This document shows, piece after piece, positions 9,661 through 18,651 of a DNA stretch of 64,000 nucleotides. Below the pieces are notes generated by a model. The model worked only from the letters and a program-made list of their open reading frames with translations, did not search any database and was not told the origin of the DNA. The position numbers were made by a program, and so were the translations under genes. Position 1 is the first letter of the stretch; the number at the start of each line of letters is the position of its first letter. The DNA comes from Hahella sp. HNIBRBA332 (GTDB taxonomy: Bacteria > Pseudomonadota > Gammaproteobacteria > Pseudomonadales > Oleiphilaceae), in contig NZ_CP132203.1 of NCBI RefSeq assembly GCF_030719035.1, positions 4,916,501 to 4,980,500 on the forward strand, given 5' to 3'.

Positions 9661-10400
9661 AACAGCGTCTTGTCGTCGCCGGAAATACGGCGGGCGTTGG
9701 CGTGATCGAGAATCTGCTTAAGCGCAGCAACGCCCCGCTCTTCGTCGTTCTGTTCCAGAAATGCGCAAACCGGAGCGATAAAGTCGCGGTCCAATCCATT
9801 GGCGGCGGGTTTGGCGGTGAAGCTGTAAGCGCCGTCAGTCACCAGTATCAGCTCATCATATTCAGAGGACACAGGGGTTATGCGCAGATGCTCACGCCAG
9901 TGATCCTGAGTGAAAAAGAAAGTTTCTTCCGCGTATTCGCCGTTTTCCGGTAAACACAGCAGGCAAGGCGCCCATTGACGCTCCTGCACAGCCGCCGCCA
10001 TTCCGTCGCCGATTTGCAGGACAAATCCGCCGCTAGCGTCCATGAAGACTGCCGCCAGTGTTGCATGAAAGTCCGCCAGATTGGCGTCGGGGTAGGTTTG
10101 CAGCAATTCAGCGCGGCAAGTTTCAATCGCCTGCTCCGCAATCCTTCGTACGTCGGACTCTTGCAGCCCTGCCTCCAACTCTTCAGCGAAGGCGTCCACG
10201 ACACACTGACTTAACATGCGGCTCCCCTGCTCTGAGTGCGTCGCCGAGCCAGCGCCGTCGCTTATCGCCGCCACCAGCCGCTCACCAATAACGCGCCAAC
10301 TGAACGCATCCTGACAGGGAAGTCCTTCCCGAACATGATGCGGACCAGCAACGCTGGCCGCGACCACTTTCCAGGCCGACTCTGGATAACTGTTTGTCAT
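9639..10400 (-). CDS. PP2C-family serine/threonine phosphatase (YegK-like)
   Basis: This 253-residue protein is a soluble metal-dependent phosphatase. The PP2C metal-binding motifs are present: CQDAF near the N-terminus, ISDGAGSATHSEQGS, LQIGDGMAAAV, LVTDGAYSF and the terminal DDKT. The length fits a stand-alone catalytic domain with no sensor. It lies 6 bases after the vWA gene and overlaps the kinase gene by 22 bases, so the phosphatase and kinase are coupled. By analogy with TerY-P systems it should reverse phosphorylation by the kinase, possibly on the vWA protein; that is inference. Confidence 0.9.
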   Translation of the reverse strand: MTNSYPESAWKVVAASVAGPHHVREGLPCQDAFSWRVIGERLVAAISDGAGSATHSEQGSRMLSQCVVDAFAEELEAGLQESDVRRIAEQAIETCRAELLQTYPDANLADFHATLAAVFMDASGGFVLQIGDGMAAAVQERQWAPCLLCLPENGEYAEETFFFTQDHWREHLRITPVSSEYDELILVTDGAYSFTAKPAANGLDRDFIAPVCAFLEQNDEERGVAALKQILDHANARRISGDDKTLLWAKRKR

Positions 10401-10406
10401 AAAGAA

Positions 10407-11078
10407 TTAAACTTCGACTTCAGACCAATCTGTCGCAGGCAACTGCACTTTTTCGCCAGGAGACGACACGGATACGGTGGCCATACTCCGGCTCAGCCAG
10501 ACAAAGAGTTCACGGAATTGCAGGCCCTTCAGCTTCTTGGCGCCTTTATTGGAGAATTGATTAAGCGTCTCGAATGTCGCGCCTTCCACACCAATGGGGA
10601 AAATCACGACTTTACGGTTCTGTTCCGCATGACGGCAGCGGTCCGCGGCGGTTTCCCAGTCAAAGTCGGTGGGAGCGCCATCGCTGATGAGAATAATCCA
10701 GGGACGAGTGGAGGAAATGCCGTTGGCGTCATACGCGGCTTTCTGATCTTCGATTTTATCGAGCGCCAGATTCATGGCGGCGCCCAGCGGCGTTGTGCCG
10801 TTGGCGAACACCTCGGGGGCGTTGAAGTCCATCGCATCCACCCAATCCGTCAGCACTTCCGCCTGATCATGGTTGCCGGCGCGGATCACCAGAAGCTGCA
10901 CTCGCATCGCTGTGCTGGCGTCCTCTTTCAGGGCCTGCTCCAGCAACTTCAAGCCTTCATTAAGCTGTCTGATCGGCTCGCCGAACATGGAGCTGGAGCC
11001 GTCCAGCACTAGAACGCAGGGGGTGCGCTGACTGTTGTTATCATTAAAAACCACATCCGGTATCAATGTGTCGGACAT
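10407..11078 (-). CDS. TerY-like von Willebrand factor A domain protein (YegL-like)
   Basis: This is a 223-residue single-domain vWA protein, first gene of the signalling operon. The metal-ion-dependent adhesion site is complete: LDGSSSM (DxSxS), NGTTPLGAAM (the threonine loop) and ISDGAPTD. It has no signal peptide, so it is cytoplasmic like TerY and YegL. The frame extends upstream to 11153, but the ATG at 11076-11078 is chosen because GAGGAG lies 5 bases before it and the family start MSDTLIPDV follows. A 116-base gap separates it from ehuA, so it probably has its own promoter. It is expected to act as a scaffold or substrate of the kinase and phosphatase. Confidence 0.9.
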   Translation of the reverse strand: MSDTLIPDVVFNDNNSQRTPCVLVLDGSSSMFGEPIRQLNEGLKLLEQALKEDASTAMRVQLLVIRAGNHDQAEVLTDWVDAMDFNAPEVFANGTTPLGAAMNLALDKIEDQKAAYDANGISSTRPWIILISDGAPTDFDWETAADRCRHAEQNRKVVIFPIGVEGATFETLNQFSNKGAKKLKGLQFRELFVWLSRSMATVSVSSPGEKVQLPATDWSEVEV

Positions 11079-11194
11079 ACCTACTCCTCGCTTACTTCCA
11101 GAATTTCGGGCAACAAGAAAAACAAAGCGTTTTTTTTGAATAGCGCCCTTCATATAAAAAGCGTTACTTGATTTTGACGTGATTCTGCAGGATA

Positions 11195-11968
11195 TCAGGC
11201 GCTGATAAAAGCATTTAAAAATGCATGCGTACGCTCCATCTCCGGCGCCACAAAAATTTTATCCGGCGGCCCTTCTTCGAGAATCCTGCCCTGGTCGAAA
11301 AAGCAGACGCGGTCGCTTATCTCCCGGGCGAAATACATTTCATGGGTCACCAACAGCATGGTGAAGCTGTGCTCCCTGGCGAGGTTACGGATAACGTCCA
11401 ACACTTCATCCACCAACTCCGGATCCAGCGCTGAGGTAATTTCATCCAAAAGCAGGATCTCGGGGCGCATTGCCAAGGCCCGGGCAATACCGACTCGCTG
11501 CTTCTGTCCGCCTGATAATTGGGCGGGATAGCTGTCCGCTTTATCTTGCAGCCCCACCAGCGCCAGCAGGTCCATCGCCTCTCGTTCCGCCTCCTGCCGG
11601 GTTTTGCCTTTCACCCGCATCGGCGCCTCGGTGATGTTGCGCCGCACCGTCATATGTGGAAACAGATTAAAGTGCTGAAACACCATCCCCATATGGTTAC
11701 GCATCTTGCGCAGATGCTTTTTGTCAGCAGGAACAAGCCGATCGCCTTTGGGCATATGCCATAACGGCTCGCCTTTCACCCTGACCACCCCGCCATCGAT
11801 ATCCTCAAGGGTCATCAGGATGCGTAATAACGTGCTTTTCCCGGAACCGCTGGAGCCGATAATGGAAACGATCTCGCCTTCGTCGACGCTGAAGTTAAAG
11901 TTTTCAAACAACGCCAGTTCGCCGAACTGCTTTTTTACGTTCTGAAATTCAATGATAGGGGAGGTCAT
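11195..11968 (-). CDS. ehuA: Ectoine/hydroxyectoine ABC transporter ATPase EhuA
   Basis: This 257-residue ATPase of the polar amino-acid uptake family powers import of ectoines. Walker A is GSSGSGKST, the signature is LSGGQKQRVGIARALA, and Walker B is ILLLDEITSALD, followed by the H-loop VTHEM. It is the last gene of ehuBCDA and overlaps ehuD by 4 bases. The general family is certain. The ectoine substrate is assigned from the EhuB-like binding protein in the same operon. Confidence 0.88.
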   Translation of the reverse strand: MTSPIIEFQNVKKQFGELALFENFNFSVDEGEIVSIIGSSGSGKSTLLRILMTLEDIDGGVVRVKGEPLWHMPKGDRLVPADKKHLRKMRNHMGMVFQHFNLFPHMTVRRNITEAPMRVKGKTRQEAEREAMDLLALVGLQDKADSYPAQLSGGQKQRVGIARALAMRPEILLLDEITSALDPELVDEVLDVIRNLAREHSFTMLLVTHEMYFAREISDRVCFFDQGRILEEGPPDKIFVAPEMERTHAFLNAFISA

Positions 11969-12642
11969 CGTAGGCTGAATCCTTCTTTGGGAAAACGACG
12001 CTCGATCTGATGCACGCCCAGCGCGGCGACAATGCTGAACGCCAGGTAAAGCAAGCCGACCAGGGTGAACGGCTCCAGGTAACGGAAATTTTCAGAGCCC
12101 AGGATTTTGGCGGTCTGCAACATTTCCAACAATGTGATGGCTGAGAGCTGCGGGGTTTCCTTGAACATGGCGATAATATAGTTGCCGGTGGCCGGAATCA
12201 TCGCCCGCAACGCCTGTGGCAATACGATATCGCGATAGGTCATGAATTGAGACAGGTTAAGCGCTCTGGCGGCTTCCCACTGCCCCTTCTCCACACCATC
12301 GATGCCGCTGCGAAATACTTCTGACAGGTAAGCGCCATAGTGCGCGCCCAGCGCCAACACGCCCGTCGTCATTGGCGACAGGCTCACGCCGAACTCCGGC
12401 ATGACGTAGTAGAGGAAAAAGATCTGCACCAGCAACGGCGTACTGCGCACAAATTCAACCAGCCAGTAAACCGGCCAACTGATCCAGCGCGAGGGACTGC
12501 GCCGCAGCAATGACAACGCCAGTCCCACGCCTATCGCCAGCAGGCTGCCCAGCAAGGTGGCGGACAATGTAATCTGTGCGGCGTTCAGTAGATCCGGCAG
12601 TACTTCCCAAGTGAATTCCCAGTCCCAATCCAGTTCTATCAT
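11965..12642 (-). CDS. ehuD: Ectoine/hydroxyectoine ABC transporter permease EhuD
   Basis: This is a 225-residue inner-membrane permease with about five hydrophobic spans. It carries the amino-acid permease (HisMQ family) loop EAARALNLSQFMTYRDIVLPQALRAM, which contacts the ATPase. The Trp/Asp-rich start MIELDWDWEF is typical of EhuD proteins. It overlaps ehuA and ehuC by 4 bases on each side, indicating a tight operon. Together with EhuC it forms the membrane channel for osmoprotectant uptake. Confidence 0.85.
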   Translation of the reverse strand: MIELDWDWEFTWEVLPDLLNAAQITLSATLLGSLLAIGVGLALSLLRRSPSRWISWPVYWLVEFVRSTPLLVQIFFLYYVMPEFGVSLSPMTTGVLALGAHYGAYLSEVFRSGIDGVEKGQWEAARALNLSQFMTYRDIVLPQALRAMIPATGNYIIAMFKETPQLSAITLLEMLQTAKILGSENFRYLEPFTLVGLLYLAFSIVAALGVHQIERRFPKEGFSLR

Positions 12643-13301
12643 GAGCGCAGACCTCCTCTATCCAGGCCCCGGCCCAAACGCGCCTCCAGCAACCGGAACA
12701 AATAGGCCATCGCTTGCGCCATCACAAAATAAATGAGCAATACCAGACCAAAAATTTCGCCCACCTGCAGGGTCGCGTCCGCCAGAGTTTTGGCTTTATA
12801 GGTAAGGTCGCCAATGGTGATCAGAGACACCAGGGAAGTCGCTTTCATCAATTCGATGGCGAGGTTGCCAAACGGCGGAACCATATTGATCAGCGACTGC
12901 GGCAGAATAATGCGCCACAATCGGCTCCAGGGCGTAAAATTCAACGCCACCGCCGCCTCATACTGCCCTTTGGGCACAGCCAGCACAGCCCCTCTCACCA
13001 CCTCAGCGCCATAAGCGCCGATATTCAATCCAAGCGCAATAACGCTCGCCGTCATCGCATCCAGATTCAAGCCGAAAAATGGCAACACAAAATAAATCCA
13101 ATACAGCTGAATCAAGGCGGAAGTGCCGCGAAAAAACTCAATATACACCCGCGCTATCTGCCGCAAAGGCGTGGGTGCGAATAGCCGCGTCAAGCCAGCG
13201 ATAAAAGCCAGCGCCCCCGCGACAGGCAGAGACAGGCAGAGAATTTTCAGGGTAACCCACGCGCCCTGTAGCAGGATGGGCGTCAGTTCGCTCAGTTCCA
13301 T
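12639..13301 (-). CDS. ehuC: Ectoine/hydroxyectoine ABC transporter permease EhuC
   Basis: This 220-residue permease of the HisMQ family has hydrophobic spans throughout and the coupling-helix region EAAVALNFTPWSRLWRIILPQSL. The segment FFRGTSALIQLYWIYFVLPFFG is characteristic of ectoine and polar amino-acid permeases. It overlaps ehuD by 4 bases and starts 11 bases after the ehuB stop codon. It pairs with EhuD in the transporter. Confidence 0.86.
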   Translation of the reverse strand: MELSELTPILLQGAWVTLKILCLSLPVAGALAFIAGLTRLFAPTPLRQIARVYIEFFRGTSALIQLYWIYFVLPFFGLNLDAMTASVIALGLNIGAYGAEVVRGAVLAVPKGQYEAAVALNFTPWSRLWRIILPQSLINMVPPFGNLAIELMKATSLVSLITIGDLTYKAKTLADATLQVGEIFGLVLLIYFVMAQAMAYLFRLLEARLGRGLDRGGLRS

Positions 13302-13312
13302 GAGATATAGAC

Positions 13313-14140
13313 TTAGTTACACAACTCCTGAGTGGTGACGTCGCCCGGCAAGGTGTGCTTACCGAAACCGTATTCCTTCACCATGCTGACGTGCTGCTCC
13401 GTTCCCAGGAAACCGTCCAGCACTCGATTGAAGTTGTCGCGCAAGGTTTCATCGCCTTTACGGAAACCGAAAGCGCCGTAGCCTTTGACGGATTCCCCAT
13501 CGATCTTCAGCTCATCAAACGGCTGCGCCAACTCCACCCGCTCTTCTTTTTGCGCCAGTTGCGCCATGGTGAGACTGGTGCCCGCCAACGCATCAATGCG
13601 CCCGGCCTTCAGCGCCGCTACACCAGCGGGATAATCCGGCAACGTCACGATGCGATCCATTGGCACGCCGAATTTTTTCGCGTAGCCAAATTCAACCGCG
13701 CCAGCCATCACGCCCATTTTTACTTCATCCGCTTTTTTCACGTCGCCGTAGCCATGCAACCCCTTGGGGTTGCCGTCCAGCACCAAAAAACCTTCGCCGA
13801 TGGTGTAAGTGGGATTGGAAAACAGCACTTGCTTGCATCGTTTAGGGTTCACATACATGCCGGCGGCGATAACGTCGAACCGGCCCGCTTTCAGTCCGGG
13901 AATCAGGGAGCCGAATTCCGTCACCACCACTTCCACGTCTTCCACGCCGAGCTTATCCAAAACATACATGGCGATGGATGGCGCCTCTCCAGCAGGCTCC
14001 CCCATTGGAGTGAGATATCCATAGGGGCGCTCATTGGCCACGCCCAGGGTGATCTTGCCTTCTTTGCTGATCTCATCCCAAGTGTCCGCCATTGTGACGG
14101 TGGAGAGCGCGAACAATATAAACACGAATATACTTTTCAT
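13313..14140 (-). CDS. ehuB: Ectoine/hydroxyectoine-binding periplasmic protein EhuB
   Basis: This 275-residue solute-binding protein delivers ectoine or hydroxyectoine to EhuCD. A signal peptide (KSIFVFILFALSTVTMA) is followed by family 3 solute-binding features. Segments such as ANERPYGYLTPMGEPAGEAP and TEFGSLIPGLKAGRFDVIAA closely match remembered EhuB sequences. The frame could start at 14173, but the ATG at 14138-14140 is better: it directly precedes the signal peptide and has GAGGGA a few bases upstream. It is the first gene of the operon. The region upstream to 14369 is AT-rich and is shared with a divergent gene. Confidence 0.88.
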   Translation of the reverse strand: MKSIFVFILFALSTVTMADTWDEISKEGKITLGVANERPYGYLTPMGEPAGEAPSIAMYVLDKLGVEDVEVVVTEFGSLIPGLKAGRFDVIAAGMYVNPKRCKQVLFSNPTYTIGEGFLVLDGNPKGLHGYGDVKKADEVKMGVMAGAVEFGYAKKFGVPMDRIVTLPDYPAGVAALKAGRIDALAGTSLTMAQLAQKEERVELAQPFDELKIDGESVKGYGAFGFRKGDETLRDNFNRVLDGFLGTEQHVSMVKEYGFGKHTLPGDVTTQELCN

Positions 14141-14369
14141 GACTTCCCTCGAATTCCTTATATCACTAAACAAAAATATCTATCAGAATCCTTAAAAATC
14201 ATAAGTAGGTGAAAATTAATTCTCAATAATTATTTTGAATTCTAACAATATTATTTAGCTGTCCCGCGCCTACGACAGCGCCGCCGGTCCCTATTACCGT
14301 GACTCTTAAGCCGTTGCCCGGCGATTCGACAGGTTTTGCATTACAATAGCGCCCCAACCTTTCAACTAA

Positions 14370-15311
14370 ATGTTCGACATCAAACTTATGCGTCGTTGCT
14401 CGTTTTCCTATTTACACCTTTTTGCCCAATCACTCCGTCGCCTCCTGACTCGCCGACCTGGACTCATGGTGCTAATGGCCGCCGGCATTTCCCTGCCCGC
14501 ACAGGCGACGTCCATGGAAATATCGCTGCAGTTCACCGAGGTCCATTCCGTTAAAAACAAAGCCCTGGGCTTGACGGAGCCATCTGGATTGACGTTCGAC
14601 GCCAACGGCGGTCTGTGGACAGTCAGCGATGACACCGCCAGGCTATTTCTGCTTGATCGCCAGGGGAACACGCTCAAGAGCCTGGATGCGCCGGTTTCCG
14701 GCTTTGAAGGCGTCACCTACGACGCCCAACACGACCGACTGATTGCGGTGAAAGAAGAGAGCAATGAGTTTTTCATTATCGACCTCAGCGCAGGCGAACC
14801 TGTGGCTCAGCGTCGACTATCAGACTTGGACGGTTTCGCCCAGACCGCAGTCCATTTTGTTCAAACCAAAGAGAACAAAGGCCTTGAAGGCGTCGCCTGG
14901 AACCCCGCCGACGCCACCCTTTACGCCATAAAAGAGGGCGAACCCGGCGTACTGTTGCATCTGTCCGGCGACCTCAACAAGGTGATAAGCAGCGTCAAAC
15001 TGACGGAAACAGGCGTCAGCGACGACGATACCGCTCTGGAGGACATCGATTACTCAGGTCTGGCGGTGATCCCCGAGCGCAATTTATTGGCCATCGTCAG
15101 CGACAAAGCAGCGAGGATTTATTTCTATGACCTGACGAGCGGTCGGATAAAAGGGTCAGCGGCGCTGACAAAGCCTGGCAAGAAGCCCGGCAAATTCAAG
15201 TCCGTGCGTAAGGCGGAAGGGGTCGCTTACGATCCGGCGAACCAGTCGCTCTATGTGATTAGCGATAAAGACGCCGAATTGTATGTATATAAAGTGGTGA
15301 TACGCGAATGA
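14370..15311 (+). CDS. SdiA-regulated / YjiK-family beta-propeller-like protein
   Basis: This 313-residue protein matches the SdiA-regulated (YjiK) family in repeat style, for example LTEPSGLTFDANGGLWTVSDD, FEGVTYDAQHDRLIAVKEE, LEGVAWNPADATLYAIKEG and AEGVAYDPANQSLYVISDKD. These are blades of a propeller. A long basic N-terminus and the hydrophobic MVLMAAGISLPAQATS suggest export, so it is probably periplasmic or surface-associated. The biochemical role of the family is not known. The true start may be internal (for example Met33) because the first 30 residues are unusually long for a signal peptide. It is transcribed divergently from ehuB. Confidence 0.8.
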   Translation: MFDIKLMRRCSFSYLHLFAQSLRRLLTRRPGLMVLMAAGISLPAQATSMEISLQFTEVHSVKNKALGLTEPSGLTFDANGGLWTVSDDTARLFLLDRQGNTLKSLDAPVSGFEGVTYDAQHDRLIAVKEESNEFFIIDLSAGEPVAQRRLSDLDGFAQTAVHFVQTKENKGLEGVAWNPADATLYAIKEGEPGVLLHLSGDLNKVISSVKLTETGVSDDDTALEDIDYSGLAVIPERNLLAIVSDKAARIYFYDLTSGRIKGSAALTKPGKKPGKFKSVRKAEGVAYDPANQSLYVISDKDAELYVYKVVIRE

Positions 15312-15360
15312 GAGACATGCGACGCCAAAGTCATTAATACTCTGGCGCGCCGTTGATCAG

Positions 15361-15377
15361 GGCCGGCGACGCCGGCC
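15361..15377. other. GC-rich hairpin between convergent genes
   Basis: GGCCGGC-GAC-GCCGGCC is a perfect 7-base inverted repeat with a three-base loop. It sits between the convergent SdiA-regulated-type gene and the small minus-strand gene. No T tract follows on either strand, so it may only slow polymerase or protect the RNA 3' end. Confidence 0.5.
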
Positions 15378-15385
15378 TGAGCGAA

Positions 15386-15652
15386 TCAGTACAGCGCCGA
15401 TTCATCCTCCAAGACTTCGTTGAGCACGTCCAGGAACAGCTTGTCCGCATCGCTCATGTTTTCAGGAATGCGGATCGTGGTGCTGGCGCTGATTTCATCA
15501 GCCATTTTACGCTCCGCGTCTTTTTCCTGCTGCAGCCTGCGTGCGATTTCCATGCACTTGACCGGAATGGTGGGATCCATCAGCACCTTCTTAATGAAGC
15601 CCCGCATCTCCGCAATCATTTTTGCCTGCCGGCTCTCTTCCGCCATACTCAT
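15386..15652 (-). CDS. Small conserved-looking hypothetical protein
   Basis: This 88-residue, highly charged, mostly helical protein (SMAEESRQAKMIAEMRGFIK... LFLDVLNEVLEDESALY) was not recognised as a named family. It has no signal peptide or membrane span, so it should be cytoplasmic. The composition, with alternating charged and hydrophobic residues and an acidic C-terminus, looks like real protein rather than random frame. GGAGATCGCC lies just upstream of the start and supplies a ribosome-binding site. It is a single gene converging on the SdiA-regulated-type gene. Confidence 0.65.
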   Translation of the reverse strand: MSMAEESRQAKMIAEMRGFIKKVLMDPTIPVKCMEIARRLQQEKDAERKMADEISASTTIRIPENMSDADKLFLDVLNEVLEDESALY

Positions 15653-15973
15653 TGGCGATCTCCTATAACAGCTTGTTCTAATAATTTATTCCGCAAAAAC
15701 CAAGAGACAACGTATCTGAGTTCTTATAGTGAGTATAGTGAGGGTTTATCCATAAAAAAACCCACGCCCGACGCCTTCATGGGAGCCGCCGAACATGGGC
15801 TGATAAGTACCGCTGACGCGGTGCGTATGAGACAAATCAAACCAGAAAGGATAGCTGTTAGGCCGCTATCTGGTTGGCCAAAGCAGAATGTCATGCATCG
15901 CCCCTCTCCGACACTGTCTGTTTCGACATTTTTTAGGCTAATATAGCCAATCCAAGCGATGACGGGTAAAAGC
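15653..15973. other. Intergenic region with a short palindrome, between the small gene and the GlxA-type regulator
   Basis: About 320 bases carry no convincing gene. The imperfectly placed palindrome GGCTA-ATA-TAGCC (15936-15948) lies just before the regulator gene and contains a TAATAT-like -10 element. It may be the promoter and an autoregulatory site. Nothing else was recognised. Confidence 0.35.
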
Positions 15974-16960
15974 ATGCAGCAAGTCACAATTCTCGGGTTC
16001 GACTACGCGGTATCTTCCGCCATCACCGGCGTGGTGGATTTACTGGCCATGGCCGGGGTCACCTGGAATCATATTCAACGCAGCCAACCCCACCCCAAAT
16101 TCAACATCCGCGTGGCCACTCGGGACGCACAACCGGTGCGCTGTCATAACCGGCTGTTGATTCAGGCGGACGCGCGTTTCGACGACATCAAGCCGAGCGA
16201 TATCCTGGTTATTCCCTCCATCGCCGGCGACATCGAAAAAACATTGGCGCAGAACCCGCAACTAATTGCCGTGCTTAAAACCATGAACAATCAGGGGACG
16301 ATCATCGCCGGCAACTGCACCGGCGCCTTCTTCATGGCGGAAGCGGGCATTCTCGACAATCGTACTGCGACCACCCACTGGGCCTTTGTGGACATGTTCC
16401 GTCAGCGATATCCCAACGTGGACCTGCGCCCGGAGCAAATGCTCACCGCCTCTGAAAACGTGTTTTGCTCCGGCGGCGGCATCGCCTGGCTGGACTTGTG
16501 TCTGTATTTGATTGAGCATTTCTGCGGCCACGAAGTGGCGGTGCAGACCGCCAAAACCTTTGTTATCGATATGGGACGAACCTATCAGTCCAGCTATTCC
16601 TCCATGCGGGCGCGCAAGTATCACCGCGACGAAGATGTGCTGCGGGTGCAAAACTGGCTCGAAACGAACTGCGACCAGGACGTGCGCATTGACGATCTGG
16701 CGGGACGTTTCAATATGAGTCCACGCACTCTGGCGCGCCGCTTCAAGGCCGCCACCGGCGACACGCCACTGGGCTACCTGCAGACGCTACGTCTGGAAGA
16801 GGCCAAAAAGCTCTTGGAGGAAACGTCCGACAATGTCAGTCAGATTACTTTGGCGGTAGGCTACGAAGACGTCAGCTCTTTCACCAAACTGTTCCGGCAG
16901 AAAACCGGGCTGACGCCGAAAGAGTATCGAAACAAATTCCAGCGCCGCAGCATAACCTGA
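15974..16960 (+). CDS. GlxA-type transcriptional regulator (DJ-1/PfpI domain + AraC HTH)
   Basis: This protein of about 328 residues joins an N-terminal DJ-1/PfpI-like domain (about 1-190) to a C-terminal AraC helix-turn-helix domain (about 225-325). The elbow region shows NCTGAFFMAEAGILDNRTATTHW, typical of GlxA regulators. The AraC part shows IDDLAGRFNMSPRTLARRFKAATG and QITLAVGYEDVSSFTKLFRQ. An ATG at 15959 is also in frame; 15974 is preferred because MQQVTILGFDY aligns with the family start. The stop overlaps the next gene start by one base (TGATG). Whether it controls the downstream repair genes is unknown. Confidence 0.88.
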   Translation: MQQVTILGFDYAVSSAITGVVDLLAMAGVTWNHIQRSQPHPKFNIRVATRDAQPVRCHNRLLIQADARFDDIKPSDILVIPSIAGDIEKTLAQNPQLIAVLKTMNNQGTIIAGNCTGAFFMAEAGILDNRTATTHWAFVDMFRQRYPNVDLRPEQMLTASENVFCSGGGIAWLDLCLYLIEHFCGHEVAVQTAKTFVIDMGRTYQSSYSSMRARKYHRDEDVLRVQNWLETNCDQDVRIDDLAGRFNMSPRTLARRFKAATGDTPLGYLQTLRLEEAKKLLEETSDNVSQITLAVGYEDVSSFTKLFRQKTGLTPKEYRNKFQRRSIT

Positions 16961-18651
16961 TGTCCGAAGCCAACCTTATGCCTGAAACAAACGCCGTCGA
17001 CCTGGACGCCGCCTCCAATCCGGACGTTCCCGAGACTGCGCCGCCGCTTCAGCCATTTTATTACCTGGACAACTTCCTTACCCTGTTGAGCTGTGTGGAG
17101 GCTCAGTACGCCAACCTGCTGAGCGCGGAAGAAAGCGCCTACATCCGCAACTTCCGCACCCTGACGCGCACGCAACAGGCATTACTGGTAAGGCTGTACG
17201 GTCGCAAAGGCCCCCTGTTCCGCAGCGACAAACTGGCCTATGCGGAGATTCCCCGACTTAACGATGACCTGGACATCCTCGCAGACAGGGGCTGGGTTGA
17301 GTTCAACCCGGCTGCGGAAGTCTCGGCGTTACTGGCGCTGCTGACCAAAGAGGAAATCCGCCAGAACTGGCGCGCGGACGCCCCTCGCAGCAGCAAACGC
17401 GACAGGCTGCTGGATGGCCTTGTGCTGACCTGCGCGGACATTTATCAGCAGAGCGATTTCCGCTTTCTGCACCTCAACCATACCGATTTGGTGTTGCTGT
17501 TCCGGCTGCTGTTTTTCGGCAACCTCTATCAGGACCTGACCACTTTCGTCACCTCGGACCTGGGCGTCATTCGCTACGAAAACTATCAGCTTGATCCCGA
17601 GCATCGACTATTCGCCACACGAGAGGATATTGATCGCATCAAGCAGCTGGTGGCGCTGGCGGACGAATATTCTGCTCTCGAATCTTTAAGCGTCGACGCT
17701 TGCGCCGATATCATCGCCCGCACACCTGCGCCGGGGGATAACGCCTCCCTGCGCCGTCGCCACGACCGCTTCTGCAATAAAGTCGCTCGCGATTTGGAGC
17801 GCTTACAGGAGCTGGACCTGGCGTATCAGGTCTACCTGCGCACCCAGGAGCCGCCGTCTCGCGAGCGCCGCGCCCGCATTCTGTTCAAACAGGAAAAGTA
17901 TGAGGCGGCGCACGATGTCTGCGCAAGCATCATTGACTCGCCTTACACCGAAGCGGAGTTGATTTTCGCCGAGCAGTTCACCGACAAATGCGCTAAAGCA
18001 CTGGGGCGTACAAAGCCCCACACCCCGCCCTTCCGTCCTCTACAACGCTTGCTGACTATCGCCGCCAATCCAGAGTTGCGGGTAGAAGAACTGGTGCGTC
18101 AGGAAGTCGCCGGCGCAGGCGGTGTTTGCATCTATGTGGAGAACTGGCTCTTCAACGCGGTATTCGGGCTGACCTTCTGGCCGGCTGTCTTCGCCCCGGT
18201 CTCCGGCGCTTTCAGCCATCCATATCAACATCGCCCCCATGACCTTTACGACGCCAGCTTCACCCAAAAACGTCATGCGCTGATCCAGGCCGCGTTTGCT
18301 TTATTAGGCGAAGCAGACTGGCCGGAGGTCGTTCTGGCGCGATGGCGAGACAAATTTGGCTTGAGCAACCCATTCGTCGGCTGGCCGGAAGCGGGAGAAG
18401 TCTGCCTGCAGATAGCGTTGGAGCGCATCCCGCGCGAGCATTGGCGGGCGGTCTTTCAGCGCATGCTGCGGGACTTGCGGGAAAACGGCAGCGGTTTTCC
18501 AGACCTGATTTATTTCCCTGAACAGGGCGGTTACGAATTACTGGAAGTGAAAAGTCCCACCGACAGCCTGCAACCCAATCAAAAACGCTGGATGGCGACG
18601 TTCGAGCAGAACAGCATCCCTTACCAACTGGTTCAGGTCACTTGGCTATAA
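16960..18651 (+). CDS. FAN1-like VRR-NUC domain nuclease
   Basis: This 563-residue protein resembles bacterial FAN1, a structure-specific nuclease that cuts 5' flaps and helps unhook interstrand crosslinks. The N-terminal half contains a SAP-like, DNA-binding winged-helix region (ALLVRLYGRKGPLFRSDKLAY), followed by TPR-like helices. The C-terminal VRR-NUC domain has the PD-(D/E)xK core: FPDLIYFPEQGGYELLEVKSP then DSLQPNQKRWM. The gene overlaps the regulator upstream by one base and the helicase downstream by 10 bases, so nuclease and helicase are probably made together. The length agrees with bacterial FAN1 proteins. Confidence 0.92.
   Translation: MSEANLMPETNAVDLDAASNPDVPETAPPLQPFYYLDNFLTLLSCVEAQYANLLSAEESAYIRNFRTLTRTQQALLVRLYGRKGPLFRSDKLAYAEIPRLNDDLDILADRGWVEFNPAAEVSALLALLTKEEIRQNWRADAPRSSKRDRLLDGLVLTCADIYQQSDFRFLHLNHTDLVLLFRLLFFGNLYQDLTTFVTSDLGVIRYENYQLDPEHRLFATREDIDRIKQLVALADEYSALESLSVDACADIIARTPAPGDNASLRRRHDRFCNKVARDLERLQELDLAYQVYLRTQEPPSRERRARILFKQEKYEAAHDVCASIIDSPYTEAELIFAEQFTDKCAKALGRTKPHTPPFRPLQRLLTIAANPELRVEELVRQEVAGAGGVCIYVENWLFNAVFGLTFWPAVFAPVSGAFSHPYQHRPHDLYDASFTQKRHALIQAAFALLGEADWPEVVLARWRDKFGLSNPFVGWPEAGEVCLQIALERIPREHWRAVFQRMLRDLRENGSGFPDLIYFPEQGGYELLEVKSPTDSLQPNQKRWMATFEQNSIPYQLVQVTWL

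Noticed and set aside
14175..14260. Fur-box-like AT-rich sequence between ehuB and the divergent gene
   Set aside because: The match to the Fur consensus is weak and expected by chance in AT-rich DNA; neither gene is iron-related.
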